A program made the position numbers and the translations under genes. From positions 1 through 64,000 of the forward strand of contig JBBHKE010003321.1 in assembly GCA_037447655.1 (NCBI GenBank): a stretch of 64,000 nt of DNA, given 5' to 3'. This stretch comes from Zygnema cylindricum. Taxonomy: Eukaryota > Streptophyta > Zygnematophyceae > Zygnematales > Zygnemataceae. Position 1 is the first letter of the stretch; every line of letters begins with the position of its first letter. The notes under the pieces were generated by a model that was not told the origin of the DNA, searched no databases, and saw only the letters and a program-made list of their open reading frames with translations. Positions 44,698 to 56,523 of the stretch are shown one piece after another.

Positions 44698-45527
44698 TGT
44701 CCACATAACATTAGCTTGGTCTCTTGCCCTCGTGGCTCAACCCTTCAAATTAAAGTGTTTCCTCTACTCTCCACTCTTAATAATTATATCTCTTAACTAC
44801 TAAAACACTATTTAATTAGTAAGAGATTTCAATGCAAAAATGCCTTTTCTCCAATTTGGTATTAATCACTCAGGACCAAGATTAGCCGGAATTTCCACAA
44901 ACTTTTCCCAAAGCAAAAGATGTCTACTCTCCTCTTACACTTCTCTATTTATCCATGATCGCCCTGGACTCGCCAGGCTAGAGTCAACGCTCCTTTTTAA
45001 CAGGCTTTTACTCGGGCCAATCATTGATCAGCAATGACTCTGACTGACCAATGCAAAAACGTGCGAAATCTCTTACTAACTACTTAGCACTTTACTAACC
45101 AATCAAACGTTACGTTTCACTACGATATATTTACGTGCAAAAGTGCGGGCCAAACGAAACGCGACTTCGCACGATTGTTTGTTACAAATTTCGCACGCGA
45201 AACTTCCTACGAAATTCCCTTAAATGTAAGTGACGTTTCGTACTAAAATTTGTACGAAATGAACCACCGTGAATACCAAACGTTTCATTAGAACTTTATG
45301 AAACGTACACGCGTAATTTTGGTACTAATTTGACATTTAACCCGTTTCAATGATACCCACTTGTTATTTAGACCCCACGTTGTCACCTAAATACACCCAT
45401 CACTATAACTCTTAAACTATAACTCCAAATAGCGTGATTCTTTCGACGTCTACCAAATTTAGTACTCTATAATCATAACACCTAAATACCCCTTTATAAA
45501 CAAGTTCGATTCGCTATTATTGTTTCA
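44698..45527 (-). mobile_element. Gypsy 5' LTR, inner end deleted
   Basis: 830 bp matching 39309-40141. The stretch equivalent to 39173-39308 is absent and gag sequence abuts at 44697, so one deletion removed the LTR end, primer site, leader and gag start. Confidence 0.9.
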
Positions 45528-45810
45528 ACTATTCATTTCACAAATCTTAGGGAACGCGACAAATCGTAATTATTGGCTTATTCCGTCGTATATTGATTAA
45601 TTTTGTACGTTTTCGGTTATGGGCGAGCACGGTTAGTCGCGAAAAATCAAGATTCGGTTAATTTTTTTTTCGTAAACGACGGTCAGTTAATGGTTAACAA
45701 TTTTGGAGCGTGACAAAATTCGGTCGGGCGTCGGTTACTCAGATTTTGAAAAAAAAAACGGTCATTTTCGGGTATGATTTTTTTTGACTTTTGCGACCTC
45801 TGCCCTTAGT

Positions 45811-47099
45811 TATGTGTTGTTTTATTCGATACTGTAATTTTGTTTCGGTTCGGTTAGGTGCGAGCGCCGAACGGTTTTCATTTGTACGAATCGCACGCTT
45901 GTCGATTTCGAAGAAATGTTAGTTCGCGAAGCGTGACGTGATTTTTTCGTCTGCGGAAATATTTTATGTGTATGACGAACCGACAATATTTCCGTACGAG
46001 ATTCAGTTTCAAGAGGTTTCGTTTCACTTTGCGTCTAAGTTCAATGTAATGCTTAGAGGATTAGGTATAGGTTTAGTTTGGTTTGGTTTGTTCTGGGTTC
46101 GAATTGGAAGCGGACCAAGACGAATCTGAACCGAGCTTGGCCAAACCAAACAAGGACAAGTGCTTTTTACTCCTAAATAGCACGCGATCCTATTTGGAGT
46201 GAACCGAACCAAACAAAACTAGGTTGGCTTTTTCACTATTCGGTTCATTAACTATCCTTTAAAGTTTTATCTTGTTTGGCTTGTTTACCATGATTTTACA
46301 ACTGTTTAGCTTTACCTAGTCGAACACACTTTTATAATGGGCGTATACACAATACCTAAATGTAAAAACACACTAAAGGTAAGACATGGGCTTGTATTCA
46401 TTTTGGTTTTTCATTCCTATGATTAAGTGTGAATAAGGTTATAAGTTTACTTATTTGTATTTTTAATCATGTTGAGTTGGTAGTAGGTTGGCACACCATT
46501 ATATTTACCTTTTAGTTTTAATTGCTTGCCTTGGAAAATATGCCTTCGGTGTCAACTACCATAACATTATGGTATCATAGTTTTTTGTTGAGGGTTACAA
46601 TATTATGTCAATGTGATGGGGCATCAAAGGAGGGCAACGTGACATCATTGCCTGTTAATTTGGGGATAAATAACAATCGCGAGGCGTGAATCAAGTCACT
46701 AAATGCACCAAAATTTTCCATTGGAATGAAAACAAGCACAACTACAATTTTTAGTGGATATTTTTTTATGATATATAAACCACTACAAGTTCATTTTTTT
46801 TTACATACTTTCTCCTCACTTTTTAATGTTTTTTCAAAATGCAATTAATTATTTCTGTTTTTTACATTATACAAAACCACTTTTTGTTGTCAATATTATG
46901 TTGCACTCGTCTATATAATGACACATGATACCAAATAATAGTATGCGCCTATATGGAATATGGCAATGATGTCATTAAAAGGCAATAAATAACAACCTGC
47001 CAAAAAACGCCCTTTAAACTTTTGATCGTACGTCTCACTATATCCTAACCCAAATACCCCGCAATTCAAACAAGGGAAGAGAAAGTAATTGATTTACAG
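45811..47099. other. Unassigned region
   Basis: Contains the sequence related to the 37821 hairpin arm (46016-46050) and a 'gtttggtttggttt' / 'aaccaaacaaa' inverted-looking segment (46074-46222). No gene seen. Confidence 0.35.
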
Positions 47100-48390
47100 T
47101 CAGTTGAAAAGGGTATTTTGTATTCTATTTCTTTTGTTAGTCTATGTTCATTCTACAGTTCTCATACTTGTCGTAGTCACTGAAAACTGGCAGGCAGCCG
47201 TGGCTTTCTCAAGCAGATAAGAAGACAAGCAAAAGAAACAACCCTTGCAAAATATAACCTGTCGGGAGAAGTGAATTCTGTGACCTTCGGATAACTGCCG
47301 TACGGCGTAGCCGTTCGTTTTATCTTATAGGTCTTGATGAAGCTTTGCATATATTGTATGTGATAAATATTTAAATAGTGACGCGATTACACATACGGAA
47401 CAAAATGAACATGGAACATACAGTACCGCACAAAATATTGTACCATACAAAATAAACTAAACGACATCTAAATTAAACGGACGAAATCAAATGTCGTTCG
47501 CAATTGACGGCTCGTAGAGAAGACAGAATTCTGGAGTGGACATTTGGCGGTTTGCAAGCCAATGTTGGCGCACGACACGTGGCGAGATATGGTTGGACAA
47601 CGGATATTACCGGGGGAGCAAGTACGGCTCAGGAACTAACACGTGTCAAGAGAGGGACCATGCCGTACTATGGCCATACAAGACGTACAGCAATACCTAT
47701 ACCTTCTTTTACCTTACAGTCATTCAATTCGTTAGAGTAGAGTAGTAGTTGGTTTATAGAGGAAGCTTAGGACTTAGGAAAAATTAAGGTTGCCGCCTCT
47801 CTCCCAAAGTGCTTTTGTATTTATAGGCCATCTTTGGCCGAAATAACTTAATGCTCAAGTGAGCAATTTCAGTGATTTTTTTTGTTGCGGACTTAAGGGA
47901 GTCCACGCTACACAAGGGTGTAGTCGGTCAAAGTTTTTGCGTGCCATAATGACACTTATTCATTGCCAAAGTCAAAGGTGCAAATATTATGTTAGAGGCT
48001 TGATAAAAGTTAGACATTTTGTGGACAAATGGAGGTTACAAAATTACACGTTATAGGCCCACCCTTTAGGATGCCCATTTTTAATGGGACAAGGTTCATA
48101 TATTGGGAAACCATGATGAGGGGTGCATTGTTTGAAAAACAGCTATAGGGCATTATGAGTAGTCGCGTAGGTTTGCCAACAGCGAAATTGGGAGTTCTAC
48201 GAGGGTTTGGAGGATCTCGATTCACAAGAGGATCTGCGGAGGCATAGGTTTTAGAGGATTATGGACAGAGCATCATGACGGACACAGGGATGGAGAAGGG
48301 GAAGATAAACTCACACTGATGGCTACTCGATCGATTCTGGTAACAGATGATCAGAAAACCGCGCCAAATAACTTTGAAATATGGGATTTC
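47100..48390 (+). mobile_element. Copia C: LTR and decayed gag remnant
   Basis: Matches 55490-56650 in order: 'acttgt.gtagt.actgaa..ctgg', 'ttgtacc.cacaaaataaa', 'tttggc.gtttgc', 'cacgtggc', and 'gggtgtagt.ggtca'. The gag start is readable at about 48030-48130 as a decayed version of the copia D gag N-terminus. It is interrupted at 48391 by the minus-strand copia. Confidence 0.65.
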
Positions 48391-48395
48391 CACAA

Positions 48396-49260
48396 TGTTG
48401 TTTTGAGACAACTGCTGGCACTGAAGATGAAGAAGATGCAGCAGTTGTCATCGTATAAGAAATCAAAAGAGGAAGCTTCCACAAATACCGATGGCTGAAC
48501 AGCAACTTTGACAGACTATAACTTTCAGAATAACACCCCAATGGTCCTGAAAATTTACCACATTGTATATAACATAAAAAGGAACAAACAAACAAAATTT
48601 CAGTGATTTCCGCTTACATATCTGTGAGATATGCAGAAATGAAATTACATAAAACTGAGTGTACAGTTTTCATATCATTTGTTCCTAATGAATCAAATTC
48701 ACTAAGTCCTACTTCTATACACCGAAACTACACTAAGCTGTACGGAGGCATTCCAGCCGTACATCTAACATTCTAACACAACAAATACTTTGAGTATACC
48801 TGTGTACTGAAGGTATGTCATAAACCACATTCTCAACACTAAACAACTAATTCACTACATACAAAATTCTGTTATACCAAATATTTACACCGAAGTTCAG
48901 AACAACGTAAAGTGATAGTGATCTAGTCTCGCCGATAGTGATCTAGTCACGCCTCGTCAGTATTTGTTGGCGCCGGCTATCAACCGTTCGATTAGAGGAT
49001 TATGGACCGTAGAATTGACTTCACGAATTCACGTGGTCTTGCCGAATTTCCGTAAGTCCACGGAGGACATACTCACGCATTTCTCTCAAGTGACGACGCA
49101 TGTCCGAAGTGTGAATGAACCGTGAACTCCCAACTTCATTGTCACACTAATTTTGGTAAGTACTGAACCGAACTCAACCAAAAATAACTTAAGTCCTGAA
49201 CAACTCTCTCTCCCTCACAGCTGAGGCATAGAGAGGACTAAAGCTTTCTTAAAAACAACA
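48396..49260 (-). mobile_element. Copia E 3' LTR
   Basis: In element orientation it reads TGTTGTTTTTAAGAAAGC...AACA. It is highly similar to the other LTR in the outer 600 bp and less so near the U5 end (48396-48650). Confidence 0.9.
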
Positions 49261-49274
49261 CTCCCCTAAAGCTT
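49261..49274 (-). promoter_or_regulatory. Copia E polypurine tract
   Basis: In element orientation 'aaagctttaggggag' directly precedes TGTTGTTTTT, as in the array at 57758, where 'cgggggag' precedes TGTTGTTTTT. Confidence 0.75.
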
Positions 49275-49862
49275 TAGACTCTTCTTGTCACTCAGTCCAC
49301 ATGCCTCTCTATAGAACTTCAATTTGGGAGCAGGTAAGGGTTTCGTCATCATATCAGCCACCATTTGCTCATCCGGTAAATAACTTAATTTCATGACTTT
49401 TCCCATCACCTTTTCACTTACAAAATGTAGCTTGATATCTATGTGCTTACTCTTAAAGTGATGACTGGGATTAGATGCAATAGCGATTGCTACCTGATTG
49501 TCACACCACACTATCTGTGGTCAATATTGCATAAAGAGAAGCTCTTGGAGAAGAGACTTTACCGAAAGTAACTCCTTAACTGCCGAGCTGGCAGCCATGT
49601 ACTCAGCCTCCATGGTAGACTGAGCTGTTACCTTCTGAAGTTTGCTGCTCCAGCAACAAGTTCCACTTCCGATCTTCAAAATGTATCTAGTGGTGGAGCG
49701 TCGACTGGGCATATCTCCGTAGCTCGCATCGCTCCATGTATGAATTTTGACTTCCCCTCCACCGAGAGAGAGTCTAAGATTTCGAGTTCCTGCAAGATAA
49801 CGAAGAACTCTCTTTGCTGCCTCATAGTCCGACTTCCTTGGATTTTTCAGGCTTTGGCTCAA
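49266..49862 (-). pseudogene. Copia E RNase H
   Basis: RVLRYLAGTRNLRLSL, a THTWSDASYGDMPSRRS-like segment and STMEAEYMAASSAVKE, then, after a stop near 49521, WCDNQVAIAIASNPSHH, SKHIDIKLHFV and MVADMMTKPLPAPK. All landmarks of copia RNase H are present across two ORFs. Confidence 0.9.
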
Positions 49863-49889
49863 GGCTCCAACCGGTGCTGAGATGTCGGG

Positions 49890-50776
49890 ACGAGTACAGT
49901 TTATAAAATAAATGAGGCTTCCGACAATCTGCCTGTAAGGAATGAGGACATAAAATCTGCCTCCCCTGAATCTAAGAAATCATCAACCAAAACACCACCA
50001 TCCGTTTCCGTGCCCTCCAATTTCTGCCTGAATTCCATAGGAGTGGCACTCCCCTTTGCGTCTAACATGCCAAACTTTTCTAACATGTTCTTCATTACTT
50101 CCTTTTGAGTTAAATAAATAATTTTCTGTTTCCTGTCTCTTTCTACTTGAATTCCTATAATATACCTAGCCTCACCCAAGTCTTTCATTTCCAACCGAGA
50201 ATTCAGAGCTGGTTTTATTTTATTACTCTCATTGATGGATTTACTAATCAGTAGCAAATCATCTACATAAACTGCCACATAAATCACTCCATCATCACCT
50301 TGCATTATATAGACTGAGTGATATGAATTGATCCTGGTAAAGCCAAGATTGCTTAAAAACTTATCTAATTTTAGGTTCCATTGCCTCGGAGCCTGTTTCA
50401 GACCATACAGGGACTTCAACAGTTTACAGACCATATTTTCTTTCCTTTTTTCTGTATACATCTCTGGCTGCTTCATATAAATTACTTCCTCCAAATCACC
50501 ATGCAAGAAAGCCGTCTTATCATCCATCTGATGCAATTCCATATCCTCTATTGCAACAAGAGATAGCAAAACTCTAACAGTAAGAAAGTGAACCACAGGA
50601 GAGAAGGTCTCTTCATAGTCAATTCCTTCCTTTTGGCTAAATCCATTAGTAACCAGTCTAGCTTTATATCTCTCAATTGTATTATCAGGATTCAATTTTA
50701 ATTTGAAGACCCACTTACAACCGATAGCTTTCCGATTTGGTGGGAGCTCCACAAGTTCCCAAGTTTGGGCTCCCAT
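49890..50776 (-). pseudogene. Copia E reverse transcriptase
   Basis: An open frame of 291 codons: WELVELPPNRKAIGCKWVFK, ERYKARLVTNGFSQKEG, LHQMDDKTAFLHGDL, KSLYGLKQAPRQW and the catalytic YVDDLLL box at about 50250-50270. A frame change near 49930 separates it from RNase H. The catalytic residues are intact. Confidence 0.92.
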
Positions 50777-50917
50777 AATTGAATTTATCTCTTCATTTGC
50801 AGCCGAGATCCAATGATATTTTTTTGGAACGGAAAAAGCTTCATGAATAGTAAGCGGCTCCCCTGTGTTTGCAGAAAAATCACTCTGAACTTGGTCGCCT
50901 GGAAGGCGGCTGCTTTG

Positions 50918-52084
50918 TCATTTTCCCCTCGGAAAATCTGACGCTGGAATTGTTGGTTCCCTAGATTGCCGCACAAGGCGTGCTTTGGGAGGAGCATCGA
51001 CAAAAGGAGCAGCTCCAGAAGGAGTATTAGACGACCTAGAGGAATTTGGGAGAGAGGTAGAAGAAGTAGAAGAGGATGGAGTAAAAGGTACCTGCTCAAG
51101 AATGATATACTCTTGTATTTTCTCATTCCTTTCAGCTGCATCCATACTAAAAACGTCAACTGATTGACTTTCTTCTTTAATTTGAATATTCCTCGCTGTT
51201 TGAAGGCATCCTCTCTGAGGATTATACACTCTATAACCTGTAGATTCATCATCATAGCCTAAAAAGACACCGGGTACAGATTTTGGACTAAGCTTCCAAT
51301 TAGGAAGATTATCCAAGATAAAACATTTGCTACCAAAAACTCTAAAATGACTAACATTTGGCTTTTTGCCTGTCCAAACTTCATAAAGTGTCTTACCCCT
51401 AACAGCCCGGTTTTCCACTCTATTTCTGATGTAGGAAGCACAATGAAAAGCTTCCCCCCAAAACTTTGGACCCACACCTTTATCGGCGATCATAGATCGA
51501 GCACATTCAGTCAAAGTCCGATTAAGTCTCTCGGCAACACCATTTTGTTCCGGTGTGTACGGAGCAGTAAATTCACGAGAGATGCCATTTTCTTTCAAAA
51601 AATCAGCAAAGGCATGAGATACATACTCTCCACCATTATCCGTCCGCAAAGCAAGAATAGATTTGCCGTGAAGTTTCTCCGCCCAGATTTTGTAGTGCTT
51701 AAAGTGAGTGAAGACTTCTCTCTTCTCCTTCATGAAGTATATGCGACTATACCGGGAGTAATCGTCTGTAAAGGTGACAAAGAAGCGGCTGCCACCCAGA
51801 GAGGGAACTTTAGAAGGGCCGAAAACATCAGAGTGGATAATACCAAGAACATCTGTGGCTCGGTGATCAAAAACTTGTGATATGGGAAGCTTGTGAAGCT
51901 TTTCAAGAGCACAACCATCACACACATGAGACTCTTGTTGACCAAGCTTGACTCCCTCTATCATGTCATGCTTTATCATGTTGGTAAGTCTCTCATGATG
52001 CACATGACCAAGTCTTTTATGCCACAAAACATTATCACATAGGACGCTGGAGTACGCAAAATCAATTTTATTAGCCAGGTCCAT
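50918..52084 (-). pseudogene. Copia E GAG-pre-integrase and integrase
   Basis: 388 codons, the longest plausible retroelement ORF in the window. LWHKRLGHVHHERLTNM and CDGCALEKLHKLP form the zinc-binding module. The core keeps all three catalytic positions: HSDVFGP, RTDNGGEY and QNGVAERLNRTL. The C-terminal part (FGSKCFILDNL, GVFLGYDDESTGYRVYNP) and an Ser/Pro-rich linker follow. A frame shift separates it from RT. Confidence 0.93.
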
Positions 52085-52087
52085 GCA

Positions 52088-52663
52088 CTACAAAAAGTTT
52101 GGGCCTCTAGTTCTAACTAGAGCTACTCTTCTATTCTTGCTCACTTTTTTCTTGCCATTTTTCTGGAGAACCTCAAAGCCTTTGCTTTCAGCTACAGACG
52201 TAGAAAGCAGATTTTTCTTGAATTTTGGAACATAGAAGACATCATACAAAGTTCTCTTAACAACCTTTCCATTTATCACACAATCCAGATCTATGTTTCC
52301 TTTGGCATTTGATTCAACGGCATAGCCACAAGCATAAAAGATTTGACGTAAAGGAATAGAAGACATCTCCTTAAACCAAGACTTGTTCTAGCACATGTGT
52401 GAAGAGCTGCCAAAATCCATTATCCATCCGAGGTCCTTTTCTCCTTCCATCATGTCGAGTTTGGCAAGAGCAAAGAACTCTTTGGCATCAGTTTTCGGAA
52501 AATTGGTCACATCAGGTTTTTCTTCCTTGATCTTCTTCTTCTCCAATTCCGTATCCTCTGCTGAAAACGCAACAACTTTATTCGGGGGTCTATGAGAAAT
52601 GGGAGGTCTGCGATGTCTCCATCTTTTCCGAAAGATACCTGTTTCAAGAGATTTTATATACAA
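52088..52663 (-). pseudogene. Copia E protease
   Basis: The active-site segment reads WIMDFGSSSHMC (about 52391-52425), where the family has D-S/T-G, so Ser is replaced by Phe. A stop follows, then the rest of the protease (VINGKVVKRTLYDVFYVP, KKNLLSTSVAESKGF) in the same general order at 52088-52366. The active-site change and the stop make the enzyme doubtful. Confidence 0.85.
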
Positions 52664-53328
52664 AAGACAAGCTCTGAAGGAGTGACCATCATTATAGCAA
52701 TAAACACATTTTTGAAACTGAGGATTAAACTGATTCCCTTGATGTCTACTTTCCCTCTGAAATTGAGCCGTGAAGGCTACATTTGGATTCCTAGATCCTA
52801 AAACTGTCTGAGTGGCTTCTTCTTACAAGATAAACTCTATAGCTTTTTGCAAATTCTAAAGAGGTTTGGACAATTTTTTCATTTCATCTGAGGCTCCTTT
52901 ATATTCACTAGGTAGCCTCATTAAGAGAATCATGGCTTGATGATAAGGGGAGAAAGTCCCACCAGAAAATGCATTTTTTGACATTAACATTGGAAACCGA
53001 TTAGTGTACTCCACCATGCTACCGCCTGTGTACTTATACTCATAGATCTAACCAACACTTATAATCTCATGCTTGTCACTAGCTCTAACGTAAGAAGATT
53101 TCAAAGCTTCCCATGCCTTTGTAACAATATTATATGCCATATGCAATTCTTTTGATATCATAAGCTTCACTAAATGCAAATCTTGGTCATTTTTCTGATT
53201 AAAGCTAGGATGAGATTCTGTTAAGGATCCATTAATCACATCAATAAGTTTCACTTGCTTGAAGTAAGACTTAACCAGATCTGCCAAATACAGATATTCA
53301 CGTCCTTCAAAGACCGGAATTCGTGAAG
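52664..53328 (-). pseudogene. Copia E gag
   Basis: UBN2-type gag: AYNIVTKAWEALKSSYV, GGSMVEYTNRFPMLM, ILLMRLPSEYKG, then the nucleocapsid knuckle CVYCYNDGHSFRAC (CX2CX4HX4C, about 52667-52710). At least three stops interrupt it. The N-terminus near the primer site is shifted in frame. Confidence 0.85.
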
Positions 53329-53342
53329 GCGGGCCCGTAACT
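53329..53342 (-). promoter_or_regulatory. Copia E primer-binding site (half-tRNA type)
   Basis: In element orientation AGTTACGGGCCCGC follows the LTR end GAACAACA directly. It matches the array's GGTTATGGGCCCAC at 11 of 14 positions, so it is probably a mutated site for the anticodon region of initiator tRNA-Met. Confidence 0.65.
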
Positions 53343-54213
53343 TGTTGTTCTCAGATAACTGCTGGAAATGAAGATGAAAAAAGATGCAGCTGTAGTAGCC
53401 ATTGTAGAACAAATCAAGAGAGAAAGCTTCCACAAATAGCAATGGCAAAACAACAACTTTGACATACAATAACTTTCAACACAGGTACACAATAGTCATA
53501 CAAATCTACCACAGTGTAGATATCATACACAAAAACATACACATATAGTTTCACTTTATTTTGCTCACACATCTATGAGATATTCAGAGGTGAATTTTCA
53601 TAAAACTGAGTGTACAGTTTTTCACATCATTTGTTCCTAATGAACCAAAATACACTAAGTCCTACTTCTATACACTGAAACTACACTAAGTTGTACGGAA
53701 GCATTCGAGCCGTACATCTAACATTCTAACACAACAAATACTTTGAGTATACCTGTGTACTGAAGGTATGTCATAAACCACATTCTCAACACTAAACAAC
53801 TAATTCACTACATACAAAATTCTGTTATACCAAATATTTACACCGAAGTTCAGAACAACGTAAAGTGATAGTGATCTAGTCTCGCCGATAGTGATCTAGT
53901 CACGCCTCGTCAGTATTTGTTGGCGCCGGCTGTCAACCGTTCGATTAGAGGATTATGGACCGTAGAATTGACTTCACGAATTCACGTGGTCTTGCCGAAT
54001 TTCCGTAAGTCCACGGAGGACATACTCACGCATTTCTCTCAAGTGACGACGCATGTCCGAAGTGTGAATGAACCGTGAAATCCCAACTTCACTGTCACAC
54101 TAATTTTGGTAAGTACTGAACCGAACTCAACCAAAAATAACTTAAGTCCTGGACAGCTCTCTCTCCCTCACAGTTGAGGCATAGAGAGGACTAAAGCTTT
54201 CTTAAAAACAACA
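53343..54213 (-). mobile_element. Copia E 5' LTR
   Basis: 871 bp. In element orientation it runs TGTTGTTTTTAAG...GAACAACA, flanked outside by the target duplication CACAA. Confidence 0.9.
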
Positions 54214-54218
54214 CACAA

Positions 54219-55489
54219 CACCTTGGCGACTCATTTTATTCTCGAACATCTAACTTTAAGAGTTGCTACACCTCATCTTCATGTGGACAGGGCAGACGAG
54301 CTGTGAGAGGCTCTTGTCAACATTTAGAAGAGTGGTACGATTCAGCACTAGAAGCTGGTAGATCTAAAGGTACAAGCATATGTGTACACATGGAGAAAGA
54401 TGTTAGAATTTTGTAATGACTTGGCTGGGTTAATCATAAATGTTACTCCGTATCCTCCATTTGATTAGAGAATTAAAAAAGCCTCTAGGCAGTTTTTTAT
54501 TGATCCATTTTCAACTAAGACCACTGGTACATAAACAAGCAAATAGACAATATAACTACACCTCTGTGCAATCTAAACTCCCCTAAGTTGAGAGCAAAAA
54601 GAATCACATAAAATGCCTAACCACGCGATTAGTTATAAAGTGGCAAAGATGTCCAAAATTATACTAGGTCTGTGGGAGAGAGGCGGTTACCTCCTAAAAT
54701 TCCTCTCACTACCCTTATCTACTAAAGTACGAAAAAATCAGAAAACTGTACAATACAGAAAGGTTCCATGGCCAATTTCCTTTCTGTACGACCTGTGTAG
54801 GACAAGGTCACGGAGTGGACGTCTGTCTTCTTCAGACTTGTCCTCATGCTCCCTACGATTCCCTCTTCCCAATGCTAACTTGCCACGTGGCGCCGGGTCA
54901 TATCACGCCTGAAAACCGCCAAAGCTGCAATTCTGGGATCTCGGCAATAATACGTGCCGTTGGATCCAAATCGACTTTTAATACTAGCCGTTGAAAACAA
55001 ATTTTTGGTGCATTTGTTTCGTGTGGGTTCAAGTTCGCACCATATTTTAACTAGTCTCTATGTTCTTTTTCCCTAATTTTTTTAATCGGATTAAAGTTCA
55101 TAAACACTATTTAAAAAGCATTCAAACCCTATGTAGTCTAACGAACTCATTCGTCAAACCGGTTAAAGTTGACGGCTACGCCTCGCTCTGCCGGTCAAAG
55201 GTTCGAGTCCTGCCAGACTCACCTTTTGTTAAGAGTGACTTATGTCACTCTTCAATCCTGCCAGTGGAGTTGAGGCTACCATGGCTCCACCGCCTTCTCT
55301 TTCCCTCAATGACTACAACAAGTATGAGGGCTAAAGGGAGGAGGTGGAGGCAGGTTGCCTATACTTTTTCCTTTTGCTTTTAATCTATTCAGACCTAGGA
55401 AATACCCCTTGTTGAAATTTAAGTATTTTTGAGGTCTGTGTTAGGATAAAATAGAGCAGAGGTAGTCTACCTCTAACTTCTTTCACCAA
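54219..55489. other. Unassigned region
   Basis: No recognisable gene. At about 55155-55215 'ggttcgagtcctgcc' resembles tRNA box B and 'accggttaaagttgacgg' resembles box A, but no full cloverleaf folds by eye; it may be a tRNA-derived relic. Confidence 0.3.
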
Positions 55490-56460
55490 GCCCTCACACT
55501 TGTTGTAGTTACTGAAGGCTGGATAGGGAGCTTGAGCCATGGCTACCTAGGCTTTCTAGAGAGACAGGAGTAGTTTCTAATAGATTTACCAAAAGGGGAT
55601 TGACAGACCTAGGATTTGATCTTGGTACTTACCGTTCGTCAGGATAGCTGGTAGCCCGCAACATTATCCTATAGTCTAGAAACTGTGCTGGGGTTCTTCG
55701 GGTTTTATAAGTATTTAAACAACTAGACGTAGGACATTTCATTTAACTAGTGAAAGTACAGTGGAACCTAGAACGTGTTGAAACTATTGTACCGCACAAA
55801 ATAAATGGTACGACCATTTATTTCAACGGCTTACTTTAAATGGCGATCTAATCGGATGGCCGCGGTTATCGCTCGCTTCGCGAAAGGACAATTTGGCAGT
55901 TTGCGGACGTCGACACTCCGGATGACACGTGGCAACATCATACGGGTTTACAAATTCTCCGGATCAGAAGAAAACAAATTTGGATGTGACAAATGTCGCA
56001 TTATGGATGTATCGTATAATGTCTGTACACAAAGTAATCTCGCACCTATACTTTCCTCTACGGTACAGTCCCGTGATTGGTCAGTATTTCATTACCAAGG
56101 GGTTTAGAGAGGGACTTAGGACTTAAAATATTCTGGGTAGGTAGCTGCCTCTCCTAGAGAGCATCTTGTATAAAAGGCTAACTTTGACCAGCTATAACAA
56201 TAAACTTAGTTGACCATTTTCATTGATTTTTTTTGGTTTGAACTCAAAGGAGTCTAGGCAACACACGGGTGTAGTTGGTCAGAGTGTTTGCTTGCCAAGA
56301 TGGCAGCATTTCCAAGGGAAAGTCTAAGTGGGGAATGTTATCCAAAACTCATATTCTAACTTTGCATTCTGTGGTGTAACTCAGCACACAGAAAGTCTTA
56401 TTTCACAGGGGTGAAGCTGTAATAGGGTTTTCATTGTCAACGGGTTAATCATATGGGTTT
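55490..56460 (+). mobile_element. Copia D 5' LTR region
   Basis: Matches 47100-47960 of copia C block by block. A TATA-like 'tataaaagg' lies at 56169-56177, where copia C has 'tatttatagg'. The exact left end and primer site are not clear. Confidence 0.6.
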
Positions 56461-56523
56461 ATATAAAGTTGGAGTCGGCACTATCTAGATTAGCTTCTTA
56501 GGACTTGCGAATTCTGTGTGGCA

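Larger units (their letters stand above)
39173..45527 (-). mobile_element. Ty3/gypsy chromovirus-like element, 5'-deleted, minus strand
   Basis: Bounded by a perfect target duplication ACTAT (39168-39172 and 45528-45532). The 3' LTR is 39173-40141 and a partial 5' LTR is 44698-45527. Between them gag, protease, RT, RNase H, integrase and a chromodomain-like tail are recognisable in order. The inner 136 bp of the 5' LTR, the primer site and the gag start are missing. Confidence 0.92.
38153..45802. mobile_element. Non-autonomous hAT-like element, copy 2, split by a gypsy insertion
   Basis: The left end CACAGGTCGCAAACGG and right end TTTGCGACCTCTG match copy 1. A perfect 8-bp target duplication CCCTTAGT flanks it (38145-38152 and 45803-45810). 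Without the gypsy element and its 5-bp duplication it would be 1290 bp, close to the 1305 bp of copy 1. It has no transposase. Confidence 0.9.
48396..54213 (-). mobile_element. Copia E, complete structure, minus strand
   Basis: Two LTRs (48396-49260 and 53343-54213) with TG...CA ends, a perfect target duplication CACAA (48391-48395 and 54214-54218), a primer site next to the 5' LTR, a purine tract before the 3' LTR and all pol domains in order. Length 5818 bp. Several stops and frameshifts disable it, but its domain sequence is the best preserved of the copia elements here. Confidence 0.95.

Noticed and set aside
46630-46980. 'gacatcattgcc' and 'ggcaatgatgtc' as TIRs of a small element
   Set aside because: Only 12 bp are inverted, the flanks do not continue the match, and no target duplication is visible.
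55150-55220. tRNA gene
   Set aside because: Box A and box B words are present but no acceptor stem or complete cloverleaf can be drawn; noted only as a possible relic.
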